Shown: positions 35,533 through 46,061, counted from the stretch's first letter. The stretch is 60,311 nucleotides of DNA from Alkanindiges illinoisensis (GCF_004377485.1 NZ_SNTY01000016.1:1-60311), one strand, 5' to 3'. The notes: a model not told the origin generated them from the sequence alone. Numbers and translations: made by a program.

Positions 35533-37008
35533 ATGCGTTTTTTTCAGTATTTGCTTAATCAACTAAAGTGGACAAAAAAAACCATGTTGATGTTTTTACT
35601 GGCATTGTGGTGTCTGGCTTATCTGGCATCGGCAATTTATCAGGTGTATAAGCCATTACCGCAAGGCTTAAATGTGGCCTTGCCGCTACGTACTGCCGGG
35701 CAGGTACAGTTTCTGGGCGATTATACCTATACTGACAATCAGAACCAGCGCCACCAGCAGCAAGAAATTTTTGATCAGGCCTTTGACATGATCAGTCAGG
35801 CACGCCGTATGATTGTGGTGGATATGTTCCTGTTCAATGATTATGTGGGTGATTCCAAGGGCAAATACCGTAATCTGACAGCCGAGCTGACGCAGGCGCT
35901 GATTGCCAAGCATAAAAACACACCGGAAATCCAGATTGTGGTGATTACCGATCCCATTAATACTGTGTATGGCGGGCAGCTCACCCGTAACCTGCTGGAT
36001 TTGCGCCAGGCCGGAATTGAAGTGATTGAAACAGATTTAAAACCACTGCGCGCGTCCAATCCCTTATGGTCTGGCTTCTGGTATTTGTGCTGCCAGTGGT
36101 TTTCCAATAACCCGGAAGCAGGCTGGCTGCCCAACCCATTGGGTAAGGATAAAATCACCCTGCGCAGTTATTTAACCCTGTTTAACTTTAAAGCCAATCA
36201 TCGCAAGACCCTGATTACCGATGCGCCAGATGGCTGGCAGGCGCTGGTGACCTCGGCCAATCCGCACAATGCCAGTAGCTGGCACGACAATACTGCGCTC
36301 AAATTTTCCGGTGCGGCTGCGCTGGATGTGCTGGAAACCGAGCGTGCTGTTGCGCGAATGTCGGGTGCTGATTTGCCCTTTATTGTTGCTGCGCCACCAC
36401 CACCTGCCAGTGACGACCAGCCACGTTTGCAGATCCTGACTGAAGCCAAAATTCGTGATGCCTTGCTCAACAGTTTAAACACCGCACAGCAGGGTGACCG
36501 GCTGGATATTGCCGTGTTTTATTTATCGCATCGTAAAATTATTCAATCCATCAAGGATGCAAAACAGCGCGGTGTCAATGTTCGCTTGTTATTAGATCCC
36601 AATGAAGACGCCTTTGGCCGCAAGAAAAATGGCATTCCCAATCGGCAAGTGGCCATGGAATTGAAAAAAGCTGGTGTTTCCTTGCGCTGGTGCAGTACAC
36701 ATGGCGAGCAGTGTCATACCAAGATGCTGGTGAAAACCAGTGGCAAAACTGGCCAAAGTGAACTCATTTTAGGCTCTGCCAATTATACCCGCCGCAACTT
36801 GAATAACCTGAATCTGGAAACTGATGTACGCTTACTCGCCCATGCAGATTATCCAGCCATTACACAGGCGCATGGCTATTTTGACCGGGTATGGACCAAC
36901 CAGAATGACCAGAATTTGAGCGTGGCTTATGCAAAGTACAAGGATGAATCACAATTGAAATACTGGTGGTATCGCTTTACCGAATGGAGTGGTTTGTCGA
37001 CGTTTTAA
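35533..37008 (+). CDS. Phospholipase D family protein (cardiolipin-synthase-like)
   Basis: 491 residues with an N-terminal membrane anchor (TMLMFLLALWCLAYLASAIY) and two HKD motifs: H223/K225 (NHRKTLITD ... VTSANPHNASSW) and H395/K397 (CHTKMLVK ... LILGSANYTRRNL). Two HKD half-sites make one PLD catalytic centre, used for phosphatidyl transfer or phosphodiester hydrolysis. The anchor suggests action at the periplasmic face of the inner membrane. Whether it makes cardiolipin or cleaves other phosphodiesters cannot be decided here. Confidence 0.88.
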   Translation: MRFFQYLLNQLKWTKKTMLMFLLALWCLAYLASAIYQVYKPLPQGLNVALPLRTAGQVQFLGDYTYTDNQNQRHQQQEIFDQAFDMISQARRMIVVDMFLFNDYVGDSKGKYRNLTAELTQALIAKHKNTPEIQIVVITDPINTVYGGQLTRNLLDLRQAGIEVIETDLKPLRASNPLWSGFWYLCCQWFSNNPEAGWLPNPLGKDKITLRSYLTLFNFKANHRKTLITDAPDGWQALVTSANPHNASSWHDNTALKFSGAAALDVLETERAVARMSGADLPFIVAAPPPPASDDQPRLQILTEAKIRDALLNSLNTAQQGDRLDIAVFYLSHRKIIQSIKDAKQRGVNVRLLLDPNEDAFGRKKNGIPNRQVAMELKKAGVSLRWCSTHGEQCHTKMLVKTSGKTGQSELILGSANYTRRNLNNLNLETDVRLLAHADYPAITQAHGYFDRVWTNQNDQNLSVAYAKYKDESQLKYWWYRFTEWSGLSTF

Positions 37009-37041
37009 GCTGTTGTTTATTTTTGTCTATCATTGACTTAA

Positions 37042-37080
37042 TCCCTTCTAAGCGTTAATAAAAGTTTAGAAGGGATTTTT
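37042..37080 (+). terminator. Terminator between PLD gene and rhomboid gene
   Basis: TCCCTTCTAA / TTAGAAGGGA perfect 10-bp stem, then TTTTT on the plus strand; A/T-rich flank may serve both convergent genes. Confidence 0.75.
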
Positions 37081-37098
37081 GCATGGGCTGGTTTTAAA

Positions 37099-37917
37099 TT
37101 ATGAAGACTTAAACTGTAGTAAATAAATTGACCAGAAATGCAGTAACTGCTTTGCATGTTCAATCAGCCAATAATCGACATAGAGTAAAGTGGCTATACT
37201 TGCAGCAATAAGCGCCAGTTGCAGGCTGTATTTACTAAATCCTGAAAAGTGAAGACTAAAGCGATAGCCCAGCGCCAATATAAGTCCACCCGCAAAGCCC
37301 CCCAAATGCGCAATGCTATTAATGCCACTGACAAAAAGCCCCAAGCCCAGATTCAACAGGGCCAGCATAATCAATGCATTTTTATTGAGTAAGTATTTAG
37401 GCTCAAGGTCTTTTTTAGGCCATAACGCGGCGACCAGTAGCGCACCACCCAGCCCCATAATGGCACCGGACGCACCTGCACTGACCGAGGGCACCAGACT
37501 GTTACCCATACTGCTGGCCTGCAAGATGGCCGTGTTTGAAAACTGAAGCGCCTGATGAAGTCCGGTGTAATTGCTGGCCAGGTTACCAGCAATGCCTGCA
37601 AGCAGGTAAATCACCACATACCAGAATCGGCCATAATAAAATTCGGCATACATACCAAATAAATACAGCGCCCACATGTTCAGGAGCAGGTGCACAAAAC
37701 CAATATGCAAGAACATGCTACTAAGCAAACGCCAGTTTTCACTGGTCAGGGTAAGCGGTGCAAAGTCAGCACCCCATTTGATCAGGTCAGACACACTAGG
37801 GTCAGTTGCACTGACACCACTCAATACCTGCCATGCAAACAGGCCGCAATTGATGGTAATCAGCAGGGCAGTAAGCCACCAGTAACGAAGTGGCTGTTTC
37901 AACAGATATTCATTCAT
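37099..37917 (-). CDS. Rhomboid-family intramembrane serine protease
   Basis: About 272 residues with six or seven hydrophobic segments. The catalytic dyad is visible: Ser in GASGAIMG (S150 counted from ATG 37917) and His in INSIAHLGGFAGG (H204). The HxxxN region (HIGFVHLLLNMWALYLFG) is also typical. Cleaves transmembrane substrates in the inner membrane; target unknown. A GTG at 37926 is an alternative start. Confidence 0.92.
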   Translation of the reverse strand: MNEYLLKQPLRYWWLTALLITINCGLFAWQVLSGVSATDPSVSDLIKWGADFAPLTLTSENWRLLSSMFLHIGFVHLLLNMWALYLFGMYAEFYYGRFWYVVIYLLAGIAGNLASNYTGLHQALQFSNTAILQASSMGNSLVPSVSAGASGAIMGLGGALLVAALWPKKDLEPKYLLNKNALIMLALLNLGLGLFVSGINSIAHLGGFAGGLILALGYRFSLHFSGFSKYSLQLALIAASIATLLYVDYWLIEHAKQLLHFWSIYLLQFKSS

Positions 37918-38057
37918 GGCTGGCACTCAAGGCATTCTTCTATAGGCACATTAAAAATGCCCTGCTGATTGCATGCATGGGCATAGAAATAAAATAATTG
38001 GAGTAAAATCGGCGGCTTTGATAGCATTGCGCCACTATAACTTTTTATCTCGCTGTT

Positions 38058-38741
38058 ATGAAGGCATTTATTGCGCGTGCTGTGTTAATTGGGATATCTG
38101 TATTTTTGCTGGTTCAACTATGGATTTTTTCCAGTCTGGTGTGGTGGAAATATCAGCCGGTTGAGCGTTCCATGTTCATGCGCATTTATGAATGGAACTA
38201 TAAGCAGCCTGCCATTCGCCATGAATGGAAAGACAGTGACCGCATCAGTAATAACCTCAAGCGTGCACTCATTGCGGGTGAAGATGCCAAATTTATTGAC
38301 CATTCCGGTTTTGACTGGACTGGCATTCAACTGGCACTTACCAAAAATGAGAAAAAGGGCGAGGTGGTTGCTGGTGGTTCAACCATTAGCCAGCAACTGG
38401 CCAAAAACCTGTTCTTGTTTAACCAGCGTTCTTATATTAGAAAAGGTCAGGAAGCCATTGCCACCTGGATGATGGAGCGGCTCTGGAGCAAGCAACGCAT
38501 TCTAGAGGTGTATGTTAACTCGGTAGAGTTTGGCAAGGGCATTTACGGCGCTGAAGCGGCTGCGCAATATTATTTTGGCAAGTCAGCCGCCAATTTGAGT
38601 AAAAGTGAAGCGGCGCAATTAGCCGCTTACTTGCCGAATCCCAAGTATTATCAGGATCATCCCGCTGACCGCAAGGTTCGTACGCGCAAGGCCCGCATTC
38701 AGCGTTACATGGGTTATGTACGCTTGCCAAAAGATGAGTAA
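38058..38741 (+). CDS. mtgA: Monofunctional peptidoglycan glycosyltransferase
   Basis: 227 residues with an N-terminal membrane anchor and the GT51 motifs [48 protein letters not shown] and [20 protein letters not shown]. Polymerises lipid II into glycan strands at the periplasmic face; has no transpeptidase domain. Confidence 0.95.
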   Translation: MKAFIARAVLIGISVFLLVQLWIFSSLVWWKYQPVERSMFMRIYEWNYKQPAIRHEWKDSDRISNNLKRALIAGEDAKFIDHSGFDWTGIQLALTKNEKKGEVVAGGSTISQQLAKNLFLFNQRSYIRKGQEAIATWMMERLWSKQRILEVYVNSVEFGKGIYGAEAAAQYYFGKSAANLSKSEAAQLAAYLPNPKYYQDHPADRKVRTRKARIQRYMGYVRLPKDE

Positions 38742-38858
38742 ACCAGTCTGTTCTTAAGTTTTTTAACACTTAATGGCTGGTTTTTAAGCAGTTGTTATTG
38801 AACTGTCATTAAAAAGTAGCATACTGATTTTAATGATGAGAAGAACTGGCACACATCC

Positions 38859-40940
38859 ATGAATCAGCAGGTAGATATTCATTCTGAAACCTATACCTTT
38901 AATAATCGCTATATCAATCGTGAACTGTCCATTCTGGATTTTCACCTAAGGGTACTTGAACAGGCGGTTGATCCACTGCATCCGCTATTGGAACGCCTGA
39001 ATTTCCTGCTGATTTTTTCACGCAATCTGGATGAGTTTTTTGAAATCCGCGTGGCTGGTTTGCTCCAGCAACTGAGCTTTAGCAATGAAAGCCGCACACC
39101 GGATGGGTTAACACCAGCTGAAGTACTGGCACAGATTTCCCACACTGCCCATACCGCCATTGAGCGTCAGTACCGCATTTTAAATGAGGAAATCCTGCCG
39201 CAACTGGCCGAAGAGGATATCCGTTTCCTGCGTCGGGATGAGCTAACTGAAGAACAGGCAGCATGGGTTAAGCAATATTTCCACGAACAGGTTATGCCGG
39301 TACTCACCCCAATCAGCCTTGATCCAGCGCATCCGTTTCCACGTCTGGTGAATAAAAGCCTGAACTTTATTGTCACGCTGGAAGGCAAGGATGCTTTTGG
39401 TCGTCAGATCAATCTGGCTGTGGTGCCAGCACCGCGTTCGCTACCGCGCGTAGTCCGTTTGCCCGATGAGCTGACCAATGGGCATGATCATCATGTCATG
39501 CTGTCAGCCATTATTCATGAGCATGTGAGTGATCTGTTTCCTGGCATGACCGCCACAGGTTGTTACCAGTTCCGGGTTACGCGTAATGCGGATATGGAGC
39601 TGGACGAAGATGTAGAAGATCTGGCCAAGGCACTAAAAGGTGAGCTGAATTCGCGCCGTTTTGGCCGTGCGGTACGACTTGAAGTAACCCAAAACTGCCC
39701 TGAGCATATTGTCACCTATTTGCTTAACCGCTTTCGCTTAAAACCGGCCCAGCTGTATAAAGTAGATGGTCCAGTTAACCTTGCGCGCCTGATTTCCAAC
39801 TTTAATCGCCCACACTTAAAGTACAAGCCATTTATTCCTGCGATTCCAGCCGTCCTGCAAAAAAGTGAAAATATTTTCGAGGCCATGAAAAAACAGGACA
39901 TTCTGCTGCATCATCCCTTTGAATCGTTTGCACCTGTGATTACCTTGTTGCATCAGGCAGCCTGTGATCCGCAAGTGCTGGCCATCAAGCAAACCCTGTA
40001 TCGCAGCGGGCCGGATTCTGAAATTGTCAAACTGCTGGCTGAAGCCGCGCGCAATGGCAAGGAAGTCACTGCTGTGATTGAGTTGCGTGCGCGTTTTGAT
40101 GAGGAATCCAACATTGCGGTAGCCAACATTTTGCAGGAAGCGGGCGCAGTGGTGGTGTATGGCATTGTGGGTTACAAGACCCACGCCAAGATGATTCTGG
40201 TGGTACGCCGCGAGCAGGACAAGCTGCACCGTTATGTGCATTTGGGAACCGGCAATTACCATGCAGGCAATGCACGTATGTATACCGATTATGGCTTGCT
40301 GACAACGGATAAGGCACTGTCGGAAGACGTGCATAAAATCTTTCAGGAACTCACTGGCATGGGCAAAATGGCCAAGCTGAAAAAGCTGCTGCATGCGCCG
40401 TTTACCCTGCATTCTCAATTGTTAAGCTTTATTGAAGATGAAATTAAAAATGCCGGGGCAGGAAAACCCGCGCATATTATTATCAAGGTCAATGCACTTA
40501 CCGAGCAGCAACTGATTGATGCGCTGTATCGGGCATCACAGGAAGGCGTCAAGATTGACCTGATTATTCGCTCAATCTGCTGCCTGCGCCCGCAGTTGCC
40601 CGGCTTATCTGACAACATTACCGTGCGTTCAATCGTAGGGCGTTTTCTGGAGCACACGCGGGTATTTTATTTTGCCAATAGTGGTGGGGAACCGCGTGTT
40701 TATGGTTCTAGCGCTGACTGGATGGACAGAAACCTGTTTTCACGCGTGGAAGCCTGTTTTCCGATTGAAGATCCGGTTTTAAAAAAACGCATTATTCAGC
40801 AAGGGTTGCTGAACTATCTGGAAGATAACCAGCAGGTTTGGATTCTTAAGGGAAATGGCGAGTGGAAACGGCTGGTGGCGGACGAGAATGAACAGCCGCA
40901 TATGGCACAGCAAATTTTACTTGACAAGCTATCACGCTAA
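38859..40940 (+). CDS. ppk1: Polyphosphate kinase 1
   Basis: 693 residues; makes inorganic polyphosphate from ATP. N-domain start [22 protein letters not shown]-like catalytic half with H442 ([14 protein letters not shown]), the phosphorylated His of the family, [19 protein letters not shown], and the second active-site His H599 ([10 protein letters not shown]). Length agrees with the ~690-residue family. Stands alone; exopolyphosphatase (ppx) is not adjacent. Confidence 0.97.
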   Translation: MNQQVDIHSETYTFNNRYINRELSILDFHLRVLEQAVDPLHPLLERLNFLLIFSRNLDEFFEIRVAGLLQQLSFSNESRTPDGLTPAEVLAQISHTAHTAIERQYRILNEEILPQLAEEDIRFLRRDELTEEQAAWVKQYFHEQVMPVLTPISLDPAHPFPRLVNKSLNFIVTLEGKDAFGRQINLAVVPAPRSLPRVVRLPDELTNGHDHHVMLSAIIHEHVSDLFPGMTATGCYQFRVTRNADMELDEDVEDLAKALKGELNSRRFGRAVRLEVTQNCPEHIVTYLLNRFRLKPAQLYKVDGPVNLARLISNFNRPHLKYKPFIPAIPAVLQKSENIFEAMKKQDILLHHPFESFAPVITLLHQAACDPQVLAIKQTLYRSGPDSEIVKLLAEAARNGKEVTAVIELRARFDEESNIAVANILQEAGAVVVYGIVGYKTHAKMILVVRREQDKLHRYVHLGTGNYHAGNARMYTDYGLLTTDKALSEDVHKIFQELTGMGKMAKLKKLLHAPFTLHSQLLSFIEDEIKNAGAGKPAHIIIKVNALTEQQLIDALYRASQEGVKIDLIIRSICCLRPQLPGLSDNITVRSIVGRFLEHTRVFYFANSGGEPRVYGSSADWMDRNLFSRVEACFPIEDPVLKKRIIQQGLLNYLEDNQQVWILKGNGEWKRLVADENEQPHMAQQILLDKLSR

Positions 40941-41164
40941 AAAACAGTTTTTTTTCAAAGGAATAAGACGTCATTTTAGAACGTATGGCGCTATAAAATA
41001 TTAATAAAATCCTCTATGAAATCAGCGCCGATACTGCTTGGTTTTAGCCTGATTGATAAATATAGGCCAGGGCAGCAATATCAGGCGTGCTGTCATTTAC
41101 CAATTTAAAAATTTGTATGACTCAATAAAACTTAACTGATTTATAAAAATACGAGGGGAATATC

Positions 41165-41686
41165 ATGGAATTACATAGCAACCTGTATTACACCCATCCT
41201 GATGCCAGTATTATGGATAAACTGGATGCCTTATTTACCCAGCATCGGGGTAATGACAGTGTGTTCCTGCAAGGTGCGGCAACAATCAATGGGGATGAAG
41301 GCGCAGCACTGGCACAGGATTTACTGGATCAGGTCGATTCTGTTGAATTTGACCTTGGTCCGGAATCGGTATCCCGTACAGCCGGTTATTCGGTTGCCCA
41401 TTTTGTGCATGGTTCTGCTGGCGATGAGTTTATTGAAGCGATCCTGTTATTTTTAAAGTCACTGTTACCTGAAATCCATGCCCAAGCCTGGGGTTGTGGC
41501 GATGATGATCCGTGGGAATTCTGGCTTAAGTTTGAGGGCGATGAGTTAGTCCGTGAGGATGATGAACCCTTTAATGATCCGGATGAAGATGAAGATATCA
41601 AGGCTTCGATTTATGTCTGGTGGCATCAGGATATGCCGGCAGAAATCAGGGAAGGTTTTTTAAACAGGGTACAAGATGATGAGTAA
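41165..41686 (+). CDS. Acidic cytoplasmic protein of unknown function
   Basis: 173 residues, strongly acidic (an Asp/Glu-rich stretch GDELVREDDEPFNDPDEDED near residue 130), no signal peptide or membrane segment. Conserved-looking aromatic parts are AWGCGDDDPWEFWLKFEG and SIYVWWHQDMP. A ribosome site GAGGGG precedes the ATG. I do not recognise the family. A weak A/T-flanked hairpin at about 41757-41788 may end its transcript. Confidence 0.7.
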   Translation: MELHSNLYYTHPDASIMDKLDALFTQHRGNDSVFLQGAATINGDEGAALAQDLLDQVDSVEFDLGPESVSRTAGYSVAHFVHGSAGDEFIEAILLFLKSLLPEIHAQAWGCGDDDPWEFWLKFEGDELVREDDEPFNDPDEDEDIKASIYVWWHQDMPAEIREGFLNRVQDDE

Positions 41687-41800
41687 CATGAGCTTGTCTA
41701 CATGGATTCAATGCAACCAATTCGTCCAAATGCGTCCAGTAAATTAAGCTTGAATAAAAAACCCTTCTAATATGAAAGAGTTTTTTAATATGACGCAGGT

Positions 41801-42700
41801 TTAAAAATTAATAATTGGCTCAAGCAGCTTTGCCAGTTGGGCAAATTCGGCATGCAATGGTGTGCTTTTTCGGGTCAGTAATGCCAGTGTGCGCTGAGGA
41901 GCCTGATCAATGGACTTAACCTTGAGCTGGGGCTGGCCATTTAAAATCCCGGAATTAATGGCAATGGCGGGGAGCAGGGTAAAACCAAGCCGGGCCTGTA
42001 CCATTTGAATCAGGGTTGGCAAGCTACTGGCGGACAGGCTACTGGTTTGTTTTAAGTCACTAATGGAACAGGCACTTAACGTATGTTCACGCAGGCAATG
42101 GCCTTCTTCCAGCAACAATAGCCGCGATAAATCCAGATCAGCCATGCTGCGCGCATGGGCACAGGTAGTGTCCTGTTCATGGTAAACAAGGCACAGGGGT
42201 TCATCACGCAGTTCCTGTACCATCAGGTTATGCGTATCAAATGGCAGCGCCAGCAAGACAATATCCAGTGTGCCATGTTCGAGTCGTTCCACAGCCTGAC
42301 CACTTTGCGCTTCATGCAAAAACAGTTGCAGCTTAGGCATGTGTTGTCCAATGGATTGCAACAATGGCGTGAGCACAAACGGCGCAATAGTGGGAATCAC
42401 ACCCAGATGCAGCTCTCCGGTAAAGGGTTCGCTCATCTCCCGGCTCAGGCGCATTAAGTCCTGTGCATCGGCTAGCAGGAAACGTGCACGGCGTACCACT
42501 TCCTCGCCCAGTGGCGTCAGCCGTACATTTTGGCGGTCACGCTCAACCAGTACTCCGCCCAGTAGCCGCTCCAGCTCCATGATGCCACCAGACAGGGTAG
42601 ACTGAGTGACAAAAGAGCGCCGGGCTGCCTCGGTAAAGTGCAGGGTTTCAGATAAAGTTACCAGATAGGAGAGTTGTCGCAGGGAAGGAAGGGCTGCCAT
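41801..42700 (-). CDS. oxyR: Hydrogen-peroxide regulator OxyR
   Basis: 299-residue LysR-type regulator: N-terminal helix-turn-helix (FTEAARRSFVTQSTLSGGI) and substrate domain with C202 and C211 in GHCLREHTLSAC, nine apart like C199/C208 of E. coli OxyR that form the peroxide-sensing disulfide. It lies 5 bp after an esterase-like gene. In A. baylyi oxyR is the last gene of a rubA-rubB-estB-oxyR operon; the same order is found here apart from one inserted gene. Confidence 0.93.
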   Translation of the reverse strand: MAALPSLRQLSYLVTLSETLHFTEAARRSFVTQSTLSGGIMELERLLGGVLVERDRQNVRLTPLGEEVVRRARFLLADAQDLMRLSREMSEPFTGELHLGVIPTIAPFVLTPLLQSIGQHMPKLQLFLHEAQSGQAVERLEHGTLDIVLLALPFDTHNLMVQELRDEPLCLVYHEQDTTCAHARSMADLDLSRLLLLEEGHCLREHTLSACSISDLKQTSSLSASSLPTLIQMVQARLGFTLLPAIAINSGILNGQPQLKVKSIDQAPQRTLALLTRKSTPLHAEFAQLAKLLEPIINF

Positions 42701-42705
42701 CGTAT

Positions 42706-43665
42706 TTACTTCACATGAGCCTGAATATGCTGGCTAAACAGTTCCACCAGCTGCGGTACAAAATATTTGGGAATGTCATGGCCCATACCGTCAATGAGCT
42801 GGAACTTGGCATTTTTAATGGATTTTGCCACAGCACGGCCGTGTGATGGCGGTAACAAACGATCCTTGCTGCCATGCACCACCAGCGTAGGCTGCTTGAT
42901 TTCACGGTCAATCTTGCTGAGCGAACCAGTGCACAAAATTGCCAGAAACTGCTGCATTACGCCAGCCGGATGAAAACTGCGACGATACAGTTTGCGGGCA
43001 GTTTCACGCGCTTCATCCAGATTAAAGTGGCCAGGAGAACCAATGGTGCTAAACAAACGCATGGAATGTGCCACCATGCCTTCTTCATCAGTAGACTTGG
43101 GACGGCCCATCAGACTCAGGAACTGCTTGGGAAAAGGTGGTGGCAGGAACGCGCGGTTGTTACTGGTAAACAGCAAGTTCAGGGTTTGGACTTTTTGTGG
43201 ATATTTGGCAGCCAGAATCTGTGCAATCATGCCACCCATGGACGCACCAATCACATGCGCTTTTTCAATGTGCAATGCATTCATCAGACGGCTGGTATCA
43301 TCAGCCATGTCATACAGGGTATAAGGTGCGCCTTCATTGGGCAGGCCAAGCGTAAAACGGCCCATCAGTTTGAGGCTATTTAAGCGCGGGCCTTTATGGC
43401 GAATCTTGCTGGACAGGCCAATATCACGGTTATCAAAACGGATCACACGGTAACCATGCTTGATGAGCGCTTCACAAAAATAATCTGGCCAGATGAGCAT
43501 TTGAGCGCCAAGGCCCATAATCAACAGGATGGTTTCCTGTTGCGGATTATTATTTTCAATGCCGCCAATTTCAAAATGCAACTGGATATTGTTGCCAATA
43601 TCAATTTTACTTTCCTGCATTAAGTCGCAGTATTGAGAAGGTTGTAAACTGCTGAGGGCATTCAT
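42706..43665 (-). CDS. estB: Alpha/beta-hydrolase, EstB-like
   Basis: 319 residues; nucleophile elbow GASMGGM, oxyanion strand LLIMGLGAQMLIWPDYF, Asp in HGSKDRLLPP and His in GMGHDIPK form a standard hydrolase triad. Order and neighbours match the esterase EstB of the Acinetobacter rub operon. The natural ester is unknown. It is now separated from rubB by a macro-domain gene and a terminator, and an inverted repeat lies just upstream. Confidence 0.85.
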   Translation of the reverse strand: MNALSSLQPSQYCDLMQESKIDIGNNIQLHFEIGGIENNNPQQETILLIMGLGAQMLIWPDYFCEALIKHGYRVIRFDNRDIGLSSKIRHKGPRLNSLKLMGRFTLGLPNEGAPYTLYDMADDTSRLMNALHIEKAHVIGASMGGMIAQILAAKYPQKVQTLNLLFTSNNRAFLPPPFPKQFLSLMGRPKSTDEEGMVAHSMRLFSTIGSPGHFNLDEARETARKLYRRSFHPAGVMQQFLAILCTGSLSKIDREIKQPTLVVHGSKDRLLPPSHGRAVAKSIKNAKFQLIDGMGHDIPKYFVPQLVELFSQHIQAHVK

Positions 43666-43706
43666 GGATTAACCTGCTGTGCTTATTGGTGATCACGCTT
43701 CATTAA

Positions 43707-43724
43707 TGACAATAAGAATTGTCA
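43707..43724. promoter_or_regulatory. Inverted repeat upstream of estB
   Basis: TGACAAT-AAGA-ATTGTCA, perfect 7-bp arms, 42 bp upstream of the estB start. It is a good size for a dimeric regulator and may include promoter parts for estB-oxyR. The regulator is not known. Confidence 0.45.
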
Positions 43725-43801
43725 AATTGCAGCTATCATAAATCATTTCATGAATTTTTAGCACAAATTATTGCCAATTTTTAGTGTTTTATTGGAAAAA
43801 C

Positions 43802-44332
43802 CTATCTATTCAATAAGTCCTGATAGAGGTCATAATTTTCGTGGTCATGACATATAAACATAACCTGCTGTAAATATTGGCATTGTGGTAAGTGATCGCG
43901 TATAGCCTGTATGGCAATCTGGACAGCGCGTGCCTTTGGAAATCCATACACACCCGTACTGATATTGGGGAATGCAATACTGCTCAACTGGTGTAGCTCG
44001 GCTAGTTTGATACTTTGTTGATAACAGGAAGCCAATAGCTGGTCTTCACCATGCGTACCGCCTTGCCATACCGGGCCTACGGTATGAATGACAAATTGCG
44101 CTGGAAGCCTGCCTGCTGTGGTGATGACTGCTTTACCTGTAGGACAGCCGCCCTGACGTGCCCTTATTTTTTTACATTCTTCCAGAATCGCCCGGCCGCC
44201 AGCACGATGAATCGCCCCATCCACACCACCACCGCCGAGCAGCGAATTGTTGGCCGCATTTACAATGGCATCTACGGTAACTCGGGTGATATCACCCTGA
44301 ACCAGTTTAAATTTTCCAGAAAAATCCGTCAT
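43802..44332 (-). CDS. Macro-domain ADP-ribose hydrolase (YmdB/MacroD-like)
   Basis: 176 residues. Macro-domain motifs [45 protein letters not shown] and [16 protein letters not shown] are those of O-acetyl-ADP-ribose deacetylases and mono-ADP-ribosyl hydrolases. Acts in the cytoplasm on ADP-ribose esters. It sits between rubB and estB, where the known A. baylyi operon has no such gene, and it follows a strong terminator. Confidence 0.92.
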   Translation of the reverse strand: MTDFSGKFKLVQGDITRVTVDAIVNAANNSLLGGGGVDGAIHRAGGRAILEECKKIRARQGGCPTGKAVITTAGRLPAQFVIHTVGPVWQGGTHGEDQLLASCYQQSIKLAELHQLSSIAFPNISTGVYGFPKARAVQIAIQAIRDHLPQCQYLQQVMFICHDHENYDLYQDLLNR

Positions 44333-44343
44333 GTCAAACCTAT

Positions 44344-44373
44344 AAAATAAGGCAGTTAAACCTGCCTTATTTT
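44344..44373. terminator. Bidirectional terminator between rubB and macro-domain gene
   Basis: Perfect 12-bp stem AAAATAAGGCAG / CTGCCTTATTTT with a 6-nt loop. It lies just upstream of the macro-domain gene start, that is, at the end of that gene's promoter side, and upstream of rubB's 3' side in orientation; it separates the rub and estB-oxyR halves. Confidence 0.7.
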
Positions 44374-44444
44374 AAAACGCGAATGCTTAAAATCCATACT
44401 GCTGATTTGTTGGCTTAGCTGAGCTGGAAAGACTATTTTTCAGC

Positions 44445-45626
44445 TTAGGCGCTAGCGGCTGGCAACAGGTCTGGCACCAGTTTGGTCAAAGTCATGCGTT
44501 GCTTGCCTGCGGTGGCACCCAGCAATACAAAGCCACGTAATGTGCCTTCATTATCAACGGCCTTGGCCAGCATGCCATCTTCAAACTGTTCGGTTTGCCA
44601 TTCTACTTGCACATCAGCAGGCGTAGGCAATACCGTCAGTGGGGCAGCCGGGGTTTTTACGGCAACGGGCATAGCTGGATAATGCACGGCTGTGGAAGTG
44701 CCTGACAGTGTTTTGGCCAGTGCGCGTGCCTGTTGCATGATTGGCATGACAAAGGGCAGCAAATGCCCGGCCACTTCAGCACAATCACCAATGGCATAAA
44801 TATCCGGCTGGCTGGTTTCAAGCCACGCATCAACTTCAATACCGCGGCTGGTTTGGATATTGGCAGCTTGTGCTAGCTCCAGATTGGGACGCAGGCCAAT
44901 TGCTGACAGCACAATATCAACGATCAGTGTATTGCCGTTGGTCAGGCTCACTTCATAATCCTGACCCGCGCGATTGATGCGTTGCACCGTGGTATTCAAG
45001 GCAAACTGCACACCAATATGTTCCAGTCCGGCCTGAAATGCCTGTGCCGTATCAGCAGGTAGTAGACGGCCTAATGGCTGAGGTGCAATATCAACTACAG
45101 TAACATCATGGCCCGTGGCTTTGAGGTCATTGGCGAATTCACAGCCAATTAGGCCAGCGCCCAGCAACAGCACACGCTTGTCTGTACGCAGGGACAGGGT
45201 ATCGCGGAAAGTGCGGTAGTCAGCCAGTGAATTCACCACATGAATGTCTTCAGCGCCATCGCCTTCAATGGGCAACCGGATAGGATTGGCACCTACTGCC
45301 AGAATCAGTTTGCTATAGGCCTGTGTAGTCTGTTCGCCATTTTGGTGTTTTAGTTGCAGCGTATGATTTTCACAATCCACATGGCTTACGATAGTGTGGG
45401 GCAAGATATTGATATTTAGCTGCGCACTCATTTTGGCAGAATCACCAAGACCAATCTGATCCGGGTGCTTGTTGCCAACCAGCGCATTGGACAGGGTGGG
45501 TTTTGCATAATTTACCGCGTCATCAGCACTAATCATAACCACAGGCGTGGTGGTATCAAGCTTACGGAACTCACGCGCCAGGGTATAGCCAGCCATGCCA
45601 GAACCAATGATGACAATCGGGTTCAT
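44445..45626 (-). CDS. rubB: Rubredoxin-NAD(+) reductase
   Basis: About 393-residue FAD protein: N-terminal FAD motif IVIIGSGMAGYTLAREF, NAD motif LLGAGLIGCEFANDL and C-terminal FAD motif IYAIGDCAEVAGHLLPF. Passes electrons from NADH to rubredoxin, which supplies alkane hydroxylase or rubrerythrin. ATG at 45626 has GGAG 8 nt upstream. It follows rubA, with an intergenic hairpin that may make rubA more abundant than rubB. Confidence 0.93.
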   Translation of the reverse strand: MNPIVIIGSGMAGYTLAREFRKLDTTTPVVMISADDAVNYAKPTLSNALVGNKHPDQIGLGDSAKMSAQLNINILPHTIVSHVDCENHTLQLKHQNGEQTTQAYSKLILAVGANPIRLPIEGDGAEDIHVVNSLADYRTFRDTLSLRTDKRVLLLGAGLIGCEFANDLKATGHDVTVVDIAPQPLGRLLPADTAQAFQAGLEHIGVQFALNTTVQRINRAGQDYEVSLTNGNTLIVDIVLSAIGLRPNLELAQAANIQTSRGIEVDAWLETSQPDIYAIGDCAEVAGHLLPFVMPIMQQARALAKTLSGTSTAVHYPAMPVAVKTPAAPLTVLPTPADVQVEWQTEQFEDGMLAKAVDNEGTLRGFVLLGATAGKQRMTLTKLVPDLLPAASA

Positions 45627-45697
45627 CTGCAATTCTCCATCAGAAACGTCAAAAATTAATATCAAAAATTTGAATGAAAATACACATTCATGAAAAC

Positions 45698-45732
45698 AAA
45701 AAAAGCCATGCAGATGAGGAGCTACATGGCTT
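45698..45732 (-). terminator. Attenuator-like hairpin between rubA and rubB
   Basis: On the minus strand AAGCCATG (45725-45732) pairs with CATGGCTT (45703-45710) and is followed by a T run. It may terminate part of the rubA transcripts. Confidence 0.6.
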
Positions 45733-45746
45733 AAAGCAAAACAGTC

Positions 45747-45911
45747 TTAGATTTCAATCATCTCAAAATCCATTTTGGACACGCCACAGTCAGGGCAGGT
45801 CCAGTCATCAGGGATATCGTCCCATTTGGTGCCTGGTGCAATGCCATCCTGTGGCCAGCCTTCTGCTTCATCGTAAATCCAGCCACATACGATACATTGA
45901 TACTTCTTCAT
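45747..45911 (-). CDS. rubA: Rubredoxin
   Basis: 54 residues: [20 protein letters not shown] with CPDCG near the end, four Cys binding one iron. Aromatic core residues and length match the A. baylyi RubA type that serves alkane monooxygenase. The third of three consecutive ATGs (45911) is preferred because GGAG lies 6 nt before it; a longer reading adds unrelated residues. Confidence 0.96.
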   Translation of the reverse strand: MKKYQCIVCGWIYDEAEGWPQDGIAPGTKWDDIPDDWTCPDCGVSKMDFEMIEI

Positions 45912-46061
45912 CATCATCTCCAAAACTGTCCTGCCCATGGGAAAATGCCTAGGGCAACATGTCTGAATTGTGCCACTGCACAGGACAATTTGTAACGCCA
46001 AAAATCCAAAAAAACCGTGCAAAACCCCAAAAAAGAGTTATTGCTCTAAATTTGCCACACG

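Noticed and set aside
39816..40418. 200-codon frame opposite ppk1
   Set aside because: Lies wholly antisense to a highly conserved gene and has no family features.
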